Below, piece after piece: positions 36,366 through 44,663 of a stretch of DNA of 64,000 nucleotides. The notes below the pieces were generated by a model. The model saw nothing but the letters and a program-made list of their open reading frames with translations, did not search any database and was not told the DNA's origin. Position numbers and translations under genes: made by a program. Every line of letters begins with the position of its first letter. Position 1 is the stretch's first letter. The DNA is from JAIQGF01 sp051006995 (GTDB lineage Bacteria; Acidobacteriota; Terriglobia; Terriglobales; Acidobacteriaceae). The stretch is from the NCBI GenBank assembly GCA_051006995.1, contig JBPCSQ010000029.1, positions 186,001 through 250,000 of the forward strand. The letters run 5' to 3'.

Positions 36366-37133
36366 ATGGCGGTGATTTACGGCATCAACGCTGTCACCGA
36401 AGCGCTGAAGGCTTGTGGGCGGGCGTTTGAGTACGTCGCGATTGCGCGCGAGCGCCACGATAATCGCCTGCAGCGAATTGTCGCCGACTGCCGTGCTCAA
36501 GCCGTTGCGGTCCGTCCCATGCCGCGGCAGGATCTGGATCGTCTTGCCGGCGGAACCTCGCACCAGGGCGTCGTGGCCGTCACCTCAGAAAAAGAATACG
36601 TAGACCTGGACGGCCTGCTCGCCAATCGCCACCGTCGCCACATCTTTATTGTCGCGCTCGATGGCGTCGAGGATCCGCACAACCTCGGCGCCATTATCCG
36701 CACCGCCGATGCCGCCGGCGCCGACGGCCTCATTCTTCCCGAGCGCCGCGCCGTGGGTGTAACCGGAACGGTGGCCAAGGCTTCCGCCGGAGCTTCCGAG
36801 CACCTGCCCATCGCCAAGGTGACCAACCTCAGCCGCGCGCTGGAGGACCTGAAGCGCAACAACGTCTGGACCGTCGGTCTCGACGAACGCGGGGACCGTC
36901 CCTATGACCAGCTCGACTTCAACATGGATTGCGCGCTCGTGCTCGGCGCCGAAGGCAAAGGACTCCACGAGCAGATACGCAAACACTGCGATTTCGTCGT
37001 ATCCATCCCCATGCTCGGCAAAGTGCCTTCGCTGAACGTGTCGGTGGCGGCTGCCGTTGTGATGTACGAGGTCGCGCGCCAACGACGTGCGGCGAGTTCC
37101 AGCGTCACGGACGCGAAGGTCACCAAGGAATGA
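36366..37133 (+). CDS. rlmB: 23S rRNA 2'-O-methyltransferase RlmB-like (SPOUT, TrmH family)
   Basis: 255 residues from ATG 36366. The N-terminal substrate-binding domain opens with MAVIYGINAVTEALKACG. The SPOUT knot motifs are LDGVEDPHNLGAIIRTADAAG (about 101-121), ALVLGAEGKGLHEQI, and FVVSIPMLGKVPSLNVSVAAAVVMYEV. This is the TrmH/RlmB pattern that uses SAM to methylate ribose in 23S rRNA (G2251 in E. coli). Paralogues of the family methylate tRNA, so the exact target is inferred. Its stop overlaps the next start (ATGA). Confidence 0.9.
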   Translation: MAVIYGINAVTEALKACGRAFEYVAIARERHDNRLQRIVADCRAQAVAVRPMPRQDLDRLAGGTSHQGVVAVTSEKEYVDLDGLLANRHRRHIFIVALDGVEDPHNLGAIIRTADAAGADGLILPERRAVGVTGTVAKASAGASEHLPIAKVTNLSRALEDLKRNNVWTVGLDERGDRPYDQLDFNMDCALVLGAEGKGLHEQIRKHCDFVVSIPMLGKVPSLNVSVAAAVVMYEVARQRRAASSSVTDAKVTKE

Positions 37134-38848
37134 AGAAAGAGAGTTGGTTGCTCCTTTGCGTCCTCTGCGTCCTTTGCGGTTCAGGGTTTTCCCTGGATCG
37201 CACCGCCTTCACCTTCACCAGCTACAACCTCGAACTCCGCGTCGATCCTGCCGGGCAGGCGATTGCCACGCGCGGCACAATCCGCCTGCGCAACGATTCC
37301 ACGGCGCCGCAGCGCACCCTCGTATTGCAGATTTCCTCGTCGCTCGACTGGCGCATGATCGAGTTCAACGGCAAGCCTCTCCAGTACGTCGCCACCAACT
37401 ACACCACCGACCTGGACCACACCGGCGCCGTCCGCGAAGCGGTTGTGTCCTTGCCCGCCGCAGTCGCGCCCAAAGCATCTGTCGAGCTGCAAGTCGGCTA
37501 CGCCGGCGCCCTGACGCGCAACACCATGCGCCTGGAAAACATTGGCGTGCCCGCCTCGACCGCTACCCGCACCGATTGGGACCAGGTCGCTGAGCCGGTC
37601 ACTGCTGTGCGCGGCATCGGCTATGTGGCCTGGTACCCGGTATCGCTGCCCGCCGCAAAGCTCTCCGACAACACCTTGTTTACCGCGGTGAACGATTGGA
37701 AGAACTCGCAGCGCGATACGACCATGCGCGTGAACCTTTGTTGGATCGCGGAAAGCGACCTCACCGTCGTCGCCAACGGCAGCCTTGAAGGCGTCAACCG
37801 CCACCTGCTCGGCGCCGATGAGCAGGGGGAAACCAGCACCAACGCCGGTTGTTCTGTGTACAGCTTCGGCTCGCTCGCATCAACGGTCCCTTCGTTCGCC
37901 ATTGCCGCGTACAGCGCTCTCGACCGGCCCTCGCTCACGGTTTATCACCTGCCGCCGCAACAAGCTGCCGCCCAGGAATATGCCGCTGCCGGCGAGAAGG
38001 TCCTGCCGTTTGAAACGCAATGGTTCCCAGCGCCCCAGTCCAAGGTCCAGGTGGTGCAACTCGGCGACCAAGCCGATGCCCCCTTCGAAAGTGGCCCGTT
38101 GCTGTTCACCCCACTCTTGCTGGTGAGCCGCAATGACATCCAGGCGATCATGATCCACCAACTGGCGCACGCTTCCTTGCATTCGCCTCGGCCGTGGATT
38201 GAGGAGGGACTGGCGCGCTTTGCCCAGGCGCTGGAGCGTGAGCGGCAAGGCGGACGGACCGCGGCGATTGCTTACATGCAGGGCTCGCTGCCCGCGCTCC
38301 AGGCGGTGGAAGCGGACGCGACGGCGGAAAAGCGCGCCACACAATCGCTGCTCAATTCGAACGACGAAATCCTGTTTCGTGTCAAAGCCATGTACGTCTG
38401 GTGGATGCTGCGCGATCTGGTGGGTGACGAAGTTCTACGTCGTGCCATCCATCAATATCGCGCCGCGGACGACCGGTCCGCAACCTACATGCCGCACCTG
38501 ATCGCCCAGGCAGCCAAGCGCGACCTGGAATGGTTCTTCGACGACTGGGTTTATCGCGACCGCGGCCTGCCGGACTTCACCATCGAATCTGCGTACCCTC
38601 GCACCACCCTGAATGGCAGCTACGTCGTCACCGTTACGGTGAAAAATGCGGGCGGCGCCGCTGCGGTCGTGCCGTTCACGGTGCGCGCTCCCGGCGGCGA
38701 GCGCACCCAGCGCGTTCAGGTGAACGCGCGATCGGAGGCCGTCGAGCGGGTTGAGCTGCCGCAGATGCCCACCGAGGTTCGGGTCAACGACGGCAGCGTG
38801 CCCGAGTTGAACATGAACAACAACTCGCTGCTCGTTGCTCCCAAGTAG
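37130..38848 (+). CDS. Peptidase MA-like secreted protein with altered zinc motif
   Basis: 572 residues from ATG 37130, overlapping the rlmB stop. A signal peptide opens the protein (MKKESWLLLCVLCVLCGSGFS). An N-terminal beta-rich region contains LVLQISSSLDWRMIEFNG. The gluzincin-like helix reads IHQLAH (residues 343-347 are H-Q-L-A-H), followed by PRPWIEEGLARF (Glu 358/359), the third-ligand position of peptidase-MA families. The catalytic Glu of the usual HExxH is Gln here. A C-terminal beta domain (about 490-572) resembles a CARDB/Ig-like module. Probably a secreted zinc-binding protein with lost or changed hydrolysis. Confidence 0.75.
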   Translation: MKKESWLLLCVLCVLCGSGFSLDRTAFTFTSYNLELRVDPAGQAIATRGTIRLRNDSTAPQRTLVLQISSSLDWRMIEFNGKPLQYVATNYTTDLDHTGAVREAVVSLPAAVAPKASVELQVGYAGALTRNTMRLENIGVPASTATRTDWDQVAEPVTAVRGIGYVAWYPVSLPAAKLSDNTLFTAVNDWKNSQRDTTMRVNLCWIAESDLTVVANGSLEGVNRHLLGADEQGETSTNAGCSVYSFGSLASTVPSFAIAAYSALDRPSLTVYHLPPQQAAAQEYAAAGEKVLPFETQWFPAPQSKVQVVQLGDQADAPFESGPLLFTPLLLVSRNDIQAIMIHQLAHASLHSPRPWIEEGLARFAQALERERQGGRTAAIAYMQGSLPALQAVEADATAEKRATQSLLNSNDEILFRVKAMYVWWMLRDLVGDEVLRRAIHQYRAADDRSATYMPHLIAQAAKRDLEWFFDDWVYRDRGLPDFTIESAYPRTTLNGSYVVTVTVKNAGGAAAVVPFTVRAPGGERTQRVQVNARSEAVERVELPQMPTEVRVNDGSVPELNMNNNSLLVAPK

Positions 38849-38957
38849 CGGCTTTAGCCGCTGGTGGGAGCACCGGCCTTCAGGGGCGCTTCGCTGATCC
38901 GCACTTCGCACTTGGCGCTTCGCACGAGTAAAATCGCGGCTCGAAGCGGGAGGGCTC

Positions 38958-40388
38958 TTGTCCTACATCCAATTCCTCGGTGCCGCCGGTGTAGTCACCG
39001 GCTCCAAGCACCTGATCAACACCTCGGCTATCGCCGGTGGCACAGATGGCCTCCAGGTCCTCATTGATTGCGGTCTTTTCCAGGGACAAAAAGAATGGCG
39101 CGAGCGCAATTGGCAGAACCTGCCCATCGCCTGCAACCAGATTGACGCCGTCATTCTCACCCACGCGCATCTCGACCACTCCGGCTGGATTCCCCGGCTG
39201 GTGAAGAATGGTTTCCAAGGGACGATCTTCGCCACGCCCGCCACCATTGATCTATGCTCCATCCTGCTGCCCGATTCCGGTCACCTCCAGGAAGAAGACG
39301 CGGCGTTCCACAACAAGCGCAAATCGTCGAAACACACGCCGGCCCTGCCGCTGTACACGTTTGAAGAGGCGCAGGATTGCCTGAAATATTTTCGTCCGGT
39401 CGAGTTCGGCGCCAGCCAGGCATTGGCGCCCGATTTCGGCTTTCGCTTCGTGCGCGCGGCGCACATTATCGGATCGTCCATGGTCGAGATCACGCTCGGC
39501 ACGCGCCGGCTCCTCTTCACCGGCGACATCGGCCGCGTCCGCGATTCCCAGATAGCTCCCGGACGCGTGGTGCACTCCGGGCCAACTGAGGGCGAATCCG
39601 CCGACCTGCTGGTCATGGAATCCACCTACGGCAACCGCCTGCATCCGAAAACCGATCCGCGTCCCGAGATGGCCCAACTGGTGCGCGACACCGTCAAACG
39701 CGGCGGCTGCGTCATCGTGCCCGCTTTCGCCGTCGAGCGCACCCAGAAGCTTCTCTTCATGCTCAAACAATTAATGGAGTCGGGCGAGATTCCCCGTGTG
39801 CCCGTGCACACAGACAGCCCCATGGCCATCCAGGCCGTGAACATCTTCCTGAAGCACAGCGAGGAATTCAGCGAAGAGACGAAGCAGCTCATCACGCGCT
39901 ACGGCTCGCCTCTCACCTGGGACGGCTTCTATTTCGACACCACGCCGGCCGATTCCAAGAAGATCAACGACAGCCACTATCCAATGATCATCGTCTCCTC
40001 CAGCGGGATGGTGACCGGCGGACGCATCCTCCATCACCTGACCCAGCGCATGCCCGATCCGCGCAATCTCGTGCTGTTCATCGGATTCCAGTCGCCCGGA
40101 ACGCGCGGCTTCGTCATCAAGAACGGCGCCAAAGAAGTAAAGATGTTCGGCGAAGTCGTTCCCGTGCGCGCCCAGGTTGCGGCCCTGGAGCAGTTCAGCG
40201 ATCACGCCGATACGCCGGAACTGCTGGAGTGGCTGCACACGTTTCCGCAGGCGCCCGCGCAGACTTATCTGGTGCACGGCGAACCTGCCGCCGCGTCGCA
40301 ACTACAGCAGGCTATGACGAAGGAACTGGGCTGGCACGTGGATGTAGCCGAATGGATGCAGAAGGTGCCGGTAGAAACGCCCGTCTAA
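38958..40388 (+). CDS. Beta-CASP metallo-beta-lactamase-fold RNA nuclease-like protein
   Basis: 476 residues from TTG 38958 with GGAGGG 3-4 nt before. MBL zinc motif THAHLDHSGWIPRL (H-x-H-x-D-H, about residues 71-77), DCGLFQGQKEWRERNW and IDTTPAD-type late motifs are present. The beta-CASP region includes VESTYGNRLH, FAVERTQKLLFML and SSSGMVTGGRILHHL, and the C-terminal HVDP-like region is AALEQFSDHADTPELLEWL. This layout is that of YSH1/CPSF73-like bacterial nucleases. It probably cuts or trims RNA; the substrate is unknown. Confidence 0.9.
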   Translation: MSYIQFLGAAGVVTGSKHLINTSAIAGGTDGLQVLIDCGLFQGQKEWRERNWQNLPIACNQIDAVILTHAHLDHSGWIPRLVKNGFQGTIFATPATIDLCSILLPDSGHLQEEDAAFHNKRKSSKHTPALPLYTFEEAQDCLKYFRPVEFGASQALAPDFGFRFVRAAHIIGSSMVEITLGTRRLLFTGDIGRVRDSQIAPGRVVHSGPTEGESADLLVMESTYGNRLHPKTDPRPEMAQLVRDTVKRGGCVIVPAFAVERTQKLLFMLKQLMESGEIPRVPVHTDSPMAIQAVNIFLKHSEEFSEETKQLITRYGSPLTWDGFYFDTTPADSKKINDSHYPMIIVSSSGMVTGGRILHHLTQRMPDPRNLVLFIGFQSPGTRGFVIKNGAKEVKMFGEVVPVRAQVAALEQFSDHADTPELLEWLHTFPQAPAQTYLVHGEPAAASQLQQAMTKELGWHVDVAEWMQKVPVETPV

Positions 40389-40412
40389 TTGCCGATTACT
40401 AATTGCTAATCG

Positions 40413-41474
40413 CTAATTGCTAACCGCCTTCTCTCGCGTGAACTTCACCAGCGCCGCCAGCTTCTCCCGCGCCGCGCCTGAATCCAGCGACTCGGCGGCG
40501 ATCGGGATTGCCTCGACGATCGCCTCTGCCCTGCCGGCCGCCACCAGCGCCGCCCCCGCGTTCAGCAGCACCACGTCGCGCCGTGGCGACTTTGCCCCGT
40601 CCAGAATCTCGCGAATGATCTGCGCGTTCGCCTCAGCATCTCCGCCTGCAATGGTCTCCAGCGACGCCCGCTTCAGGCCGAATTCCTCCGGTGTGATTTC
40701 GTATGTGCGCACGCGTCCATCGCGTACTTCCGAGACACGCGTCGGACCGGTGATGGTGATCTCATCCAGTCCATCGTCGCCGTGAACCACCAGCGCACGC
40801 CGCAAACCCAGCATGGCCAGAGCTTCCGCCAGTTTCTGCACCAGCTCGGCGGAGTAAACGCCAACCACCTGCGCCGACGCTCGTGCCGGATTAGTCAACG
40901 GTCCCAGCAGATTGAACACCGTCCGCAACCGCAACTCGCGCCGCGCCGGCTGCACGTACTTCATCGCCGAATGCATCGCCGGCGCGAACAGGAACGCAAT
41001 TCCGACCTGCTCCAGGCACGCCGCCACCCGGGCCGGCGGCAGCATGATGTTCACTCCCAACGCTTCCACCACATCGGCCGAGCCGCACTTCGAGGTGACG
41101 CTGCGATTGCCGTGCTTGGCGACTCTCACCCCCGCGCCGGCAACACACAGCGCCGTGGCGGTCGAGATGTTGAACGTGCCGCTGGTATCGCCGCCGGTGC
41201 CGCAGGTGTCCACCAGCGCGTCGCGCTCGGTCCCGCTCACGTCCAGCGCGGAATCGCGCGACAACTCCAGCGGCGTCGCGGCGGCACGGATGGCCTCGGC
41301 GAAGCCCACGATCTCGTCCACCGTCTCGCCCTTCATGTGCAGTGCGACCAGCAGCGCGGCGATCTGCGCGTCCGTGGCGCCGCCGGCCAGGATGCTAGCC
41401 ATCACGGCGCGCGCCTCCTCCCGCGTGAGCGACTCGCGGTGGGTGGCGATTCGGTGCAGGGCGTCGGTAATCAC
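40413..41474 (-). CDS. trpD: Anthranilate phosphoribosyltransferase
   Basis: 353 residues from GTG 41474, with GAGG 2 nt upstream. GTGGDTSGTFNISTATA (about 91-107) is the PRPP-binding loop. KHGNRSVTSKCGSADVVEALG holds the substrate site. The enzyme joins anthranilate and PRPP in tryptophan biosynthesis, second step. It is not in a trp operon here: neighbours are a beta-CASP nuclease and an unrelated gene, so the other trp genes must lie elsewhere. Length is normal for the family. Confidence 0.97.
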   Translation of the reverse strand: MITDALHRIATHRESLTREEARAVMASILAGGATDAQIAALLVALHMKGETVDEIVGFAEAIRAAATPLELSRDSALDVSGTERDALVDTCGTGGDTSGTFNISTATALCVAGAGVRVAKHGNRSVTSKCGSADVVEALGVNIMLPPARVAACLEQVGIAFLFAPAMHSAMKYVQPARRELRLRTVFNLLGPLTNPARASAQVVGVYSAELVQKLAEALAMLGLRRALVVHGDDGLDEITITGPTRVSEVRDGRVRTYEITPEEFGLKRASLETIAGGDAEANAQIIREILDGAKSPRRDVVLLNAGAALVAAGRAEAIVEAIPIAAESLDSGAAREKLAALVKFTREKAVSN

Positions 41475-41851
41475 CGCCTCGAAGTTACCTCAGCCGCGCG
41501 GCGGTTTCAACGCGAGACTAAGGCAAGAATTCCCTGAAGCCCGCCACCGGGCGGGCGCGTCTAACTTCACGCCGGAAGATGTGCAACCGCGGGCCGAAGT
41601 ATTTTTTACGGGGCTTGCCTTTCCACAGAGGACGCGGTTAACATCATAGTCGGCCTCCGAACGGCATCTCTTGTGCCGTCAGTCCGCGCGCAGCACGATC
41701 CAGCGCCAGGCGGACGAGAAAGTTCACGAATTCCATCCGCACCCCCGGCTGTGGGCCGGAACAGTGCGTGGCCAAAGTGGGCGTCTCCGACGGAGCGACT
41801 CAATCCAAGTGAATAGATCGTCCCGTTCCCCGCGGGACACGTGAGAGCACC
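41475..41851. other. Intergenic, 377 nt
   Basis: Between the trpD start and the next plus-strand gene. GCCCGCC (41539-41545) and GGCGGGC (41550-41556) form a GC-rich stem-loop without T-run. No credible ORF or RNA gene was seen; promoters for both genes should be here but no consensus pair is clear. Confidence 0.35.
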
Positions 41852-42484
41852 ATGACTTTTGTACCGAAGAACTCCTCCGGTTCCGGAGGAGGACGAAACA
41901 GGCGTCGCCGTGGCCGTCGCGGCCAGGGAAGCCGGCCCGCGCAAGGCAAGGGCCAGCACAAGCAGCCGCACTCCGGCATCTTCACCCATCCCATGGACCA
42001 CAGTTACCGCAACCAGGGTGGGAGCCAGGGCCGCCGGCCGGGCGCCTACGTCGCCCATGAGCCCGAGCCGCTGCCGCAGCAGCACGAAAATGCCGCCCCT
42101 CGCATCTTCGCCTTCATTGACGACCTGTTTTTCCTGGCCAAGATCCAGGAAGTGGCGCGCAAGCTCAACGTCAAAGTCGAGTTCGTCAAGACCGACAAGG
42201 ACATCCTCGACCGCCTCGAATCCAACGGCAACGAGAAGCCTTCGCTCATCATCTTCGACCTGAACAACGCCAACGCCAAGCCGCTGGCCACCGTTCCCAA
42301 GCTCAAGAAGGAGCTCAAGAAGGGCACCACCATCATCGGATTCCTGTCGCACGTGCAGGGCGACCTGAAGGTCAAGGCCATGGAAGCCGGCTGCGACATG
42401 GTGATTCCGCGCTCCGCGTTTTCACAGAACTTGCCGTCGCTGCTTCGCCGCCACGGCGCTCCCGACGAGCTGGAAATGCAGTAG
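41852..42484 (+). CDS. Pseudo-receiver domain protein with Arg/Gly-rich N-terminus
   Basis: 210 residues, ATG start. Residues 1-45 are basic and low complexity (GGGRNRRRRGRRGQGSRPAQ), like RNA-binding RGG tails. From about residue 83 a CheY-like fold follows: RIFAFIDDLFF, then SLIIFDLNNANAKPL with an Asp at the phospho-acceptor place, GFLSHVQ at the Thr/Ser position and VIPRSAF, where the conserved Lys is Arg. The Lys-to-Arg change suggests phosphorylation is lost or weak. No DNA-binding domain is present. Role unknown; nucleic-acid binding by the tail is inference. Confidence 0.78.
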   Translation: MTFVPKNSSGSGGGRNRRRRGRRGQGSRPAQGKGQHKQPHSGIFTHPMDHSYRNQGGSQGRRPGAYVAHEPEPLPQQHENAAPRIFAFIDDLFFLAKIQEVARKLNVKVEFVKTDKDILDRLESNGNEKPSLIIFDLNNANAKPLATVPKLKKELKKGTTIIGFLSHVQGDLKVKAMEAGCDMVIPRSAFSQNLPSLLRRHGAPDELEMQ

Positions 42485-42577
42485 TCGCGCCGCCGCGTCC
42501 TTGGTTCTTCACTCGCGGCTCGCGGCTCTAGCAACTGAAATCCCGCCGCTCACGTCCAAGTTGTTGAGGCTCCTCCC

Positions 42578-43429
42578 ATGGCCCTGACGCGGCTCTACGA
42601 AGAACATGAAGTGACGCCCCAGTTGCGCCGCCTCTATAGCGATGTCCGCTCCAGCTTCGATCTTCCGTTTGTGCCTTCGCTGTTCAAGGCCGCTGCCTAC
42701 GTCCCCGATTACCTGAAGAGCATGTGGCATGACCTCGGCCCGGTGGCGCGCTCGCGCGAGTTCCATTCTGCCGGGATGGCGCTGGAAGAATTCACTCGCT
42801 CGCTGGCGGTGAGCGACGGCTGGCACTACTCCGACCAGGAGCGCGTGCTCGCCGAGCAGAAATTTTCCGGCGAGGACATCGAGCAGTTCGCCGCCATCGT
42901 CGGCATTTTCGTTCGACTGCTGCCGCGCATGGTGCTGTTCGCGCGACTGGCGCAGCGCGGATACTCGGGCGGCCAGGCTGGCCGCATCAGTTCCGGCAAG
43001 CACGTGTCGGCCGTCTCCAGGCTCGTGACGCTTCATGTTCCCAACGAGCGCGACGCAGGCCTGCGAACCTGGCTCATCTATAACGACATTCGGAAGACCA
43101 CCGGCGGAGGCCACGTCCTCAGCATGCTGCGCGTGCTCTCACCATTCCCCGGCTACCTGAATTCGGTGTGGGTGGAAACCAAGAAGATCATGCGTGAGGA
43201 TTCCTTTCTCGCCGCCCGCGAGCGCGTGAACAAACGCGCGCTCAGCTTGCTGAATGGCCTGCCGGTGCGTGACCATCGCCTGCTCGCCAAGGGCGTCACC
43301 CCCGGTCAGTGGAAGGACATCGAGGAAACGGTGGACGGCTACGTCAAATTGCTGCCCGCCTTTTCCCTGATCGCCCCGGCATGGCAGCGCTCGTTCCCGA
43401 AAGTCCGCTCGGCGCTGTTTGCGGCGTGA
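42578..43429 (+). CDS. DehI-like (group I haloacid dehalogenase family) protein
   Basis: 283 residues, ATG start. The opening (RLYEEHEVTPQLRRLYSDVRSSFDLPFVPSLFKAAAYVPDYL) and the internal repeat in the second half (NDIRKTTGGGHVLSMLRVLSPFPGYLNSVW) match the two-repeat alpha-helical DehI family. DehI enzymes hydrolyse 2-haloacids without a covalent intermediate through one Asp. The catalytic Asp cannot be placed with certainty by eye, so function may differ. The protein has no signal peptide or TM. Confidence 0.72.
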   Translation: MALTRLYEEHEVTPQLRRLYSDVRSSFDLPFVPSLFKAAAYVPDYLKSMWHDLGPVARSREFHSAGMALEEFTRSLAVSDGWHYSDQERVLAEQKFSGEDIEQFAAIVGIFVRLLPRMVLFARLAQRGYSGGQAGRISSGKHVSAVSRLVTLHVPNERDAGLRTWLIYNDIRKTTGGGHVLSMLRVLSPFPGYLNSVWVETKKIMREDSFLAARERVNKRALSLLNGLPVRDHRLLAKGVTPGQWKDIEETVDGYVKLLPAFSLIAPAWQRSFPKVRSALFAA

Positions 43430-43504
43430 AGACTAGCTCTTAGCTCTTAGCTCTCAGCCTTTAGCTCTTAGCTACAGCATGCTGTCACCGCGAGCCTCGA
43501 AGTC

Positions 43505-43543
43505 CGAAAATTGCTGGAGCGCGCTCGCCCTCGAGCGCGAAGG
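43505..43543. repeat. 39-nt direct repeat, copy 1
   Basis: Identical over 39 nt to 43842-43880. It contains CGCGCTCG and CGAGCGCG around CCCT, an 8-bp stem-loop. Confidence 0.85.
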
Positions 43544-43630
43544 GCGGGTGGCCCACCCTGGCCGAATTTGCTAGGGTGGGGTTTCGGATTCCTCAATAAC
43601 CGCCAGTCGAAGTCGTTGAACTAAAAATTT

Positions 43631-43670
43631 GTCATCCTGAGCGAGGGCGAAGGCCCGAGTCGAAGGACCC
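43631..43670. repeat. Dispersed intergenic repeat unit
   Basis: Starts GTCATCCTGAGCGAGGGCGA and belongs to the same family as 45381-45407, 49353-49372, 49406-49425 and 63842-63870. No coding function. Confidence 0.5.
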
Positions 43671-43841
43671 CGCGGATGCTTGCAGCTGGCATGCTCCCCA
43701 AAAGCATTTCTATGACGTTCCAACCTCGCCACCCTTGTCGCTCCGGGGGCACCGTGGGTGGGGATTTTCTCTCACCCGCACAAACTTCTGCGGGGCACGT
43801 GCCGGGCTATGAACTGGCGTCCTGCCGGACTCGCCCCAGTT

Positions 43842-43880
43842 CGAAAATTGCTGGAGCGCGCTCGCCCTCGAGCGCGAAGG
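43842..43880. repeat. 39-nt direct repeat, copy 2
   Basis: Second identical copy, in the same orientation, 337 nt after the first. It carries the same CGCGCTCG / CGAGCGCG hairpin. Confidence 0.85.
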
Positions 43881-44091
43881 CCCGGTACCAAATCGGGCAG
43901 AACAAAATTTTCCCGCCGCACTTTTTCGCTCGCCAATCACAGACACGCTCTGTCCGGCCACGTATGCTGAAATTGCGCCAAATTGGTGCGGGGTTTTGTG
44001 TCTTCCGATGCGAAGCCAGTTAGCTCTTTGACAACTTCAGGCCTTTTGCGAGCCCGCCAAACTTTTACTTCCCGGTTAAGAGACCCCCAAG

Positions 44092-44133
44092 GGATACGCA
44101 ACGGATACCGCACGGTAACCGTCGGTTACCGTC
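44092..44133. repeat. Iteron-like degenerate 10-11-nt units with a palindrome
   Basis: GGATACGCAAC, GGATACCGCAC, GGTAACCGTC and GGTTACCGTC follow in tandem (44092-44133). The last two form a perfect palindrome: ACGGTAACC (44112-44120) and GGTTACCGT (44124-44132). Confidence 0.55.
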
Positions 44134-44204
44134 AGGCTGCAAATCACTCCTACTCACCTCATTCTGCAGGAGAACTCTCACTCCGCCGGCTAGGGGAGGG
44201 GGGT

Positions 44205-44278
44205 GGTAAACATCACATCGTCACTCATCAATACCCGGCTGGTAAACCCATTTGAATTCGGCGAAGCGACTGTTTACC
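44205..44278. promoter_or_regulatory. GGTAAAC heptamers upstream of the HIT gene
   Basis: GGTAAAC occurs at 44205-44211 and 44241-44247 and inverted (GTTTACC) at 44272-44278, all within 100 nt of the HIT start. They could be a regulator site set. Confidence 0.35.
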
Positions 44279-44303
44279 ATCGAGCCTTCGCCAGACCACT
44301 GTT

Positions 44304-44645
44304 ATGGCCGACTGCCTCTTCTGCAACATGATTGCCGGCAAGGCGCCCTGCCGCAAGGTATACGAAGACAACGACGTCTTCGTCGTCGAGGATATCCGCC
44401 CGCAGGCGCCCACGCACGTGCTCGTCCTGCCCAAAAAGCACATCCGCGGCCTGAAGGAAGCGCAGCCCGAGGATGCCGAGATCATCGGCCGCTGCCACCT
44501 GGTCGCGGCCAAGATCGCGCGCGAGCGCGGCATCGAAGACGGCTACCGTACCTGCTACAACGTCGGCGCACGCTCCGGCCAGTCGGTGTTTCATTTGCAC
44601 TTGCACCTGATTGGCGGGCGCGACATGAAGTGGCCGCCGGGATAA
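44304..44645 (+). CDS. HIT-family nucleotide hydrolase (Hint type)
   Basis: 113 residues, ATG start. CLFCNMIAGKAPC at the N-terminus and the histidine triad HLHLHLIGGRDMKWPPG at the C-terminus (H-x-H-x-H) define the HINT branch of HIT proteins. These hydrolyse nucleoside phosphoramidates such as AMP-lysine. Two Cys near the start (Cys4, Cys7) follow the CxxC pattern seen in many bacterial HINT proteins that bind zinc. It is a single-gene unit facing the convergent rlpA gene. Confidence 0.95.
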   Translation: MADCLFCNMIAGKAPCRKVYEDNDVFVVEDIRPQAPTHVLVLPKKHIRGLKEAQPEDAEIIGRCHLVAAKIARERGIEDGYRTCYNVGARSGQSVFHLHLHLIGGRDMKWPPG

Positions 44646-44663
44646 ACCAACCTTTAGCTCAGA

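Larger units (their letters stand above)
43430..44303. other. 874-nt non-coding region rich in repeats
   Basis: No convincing gene. It contains a microsatellite-like TAGCTCT array (about 43436-43470), two copies of a 39-nt element (43505-43543, 43842-43880), an inverted CCACCCT/AGGGTGG pair (about 43551-43580), one dispersed GTCATCCTGAGCG-type unit (43631-43670), an iteron-like set (44092-44133) and three GGTAAAC heptamers before the HIT gene. Confidence 0.6.

Noticed and set aside
42509..43114. Long open frame opposite the dehI-like gene
   Set aside because: It mirrors codon use of the plus-strand gene in this GC-rich DNA; similar antisense frames exist across glmS, trpD and the glycosyltransferases.
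44092..44133. Replication origin from iteron-like units
   Set aside because: No DnaA-type, Rep or partition gene lies nearby, and the units are too few and too degenerate.
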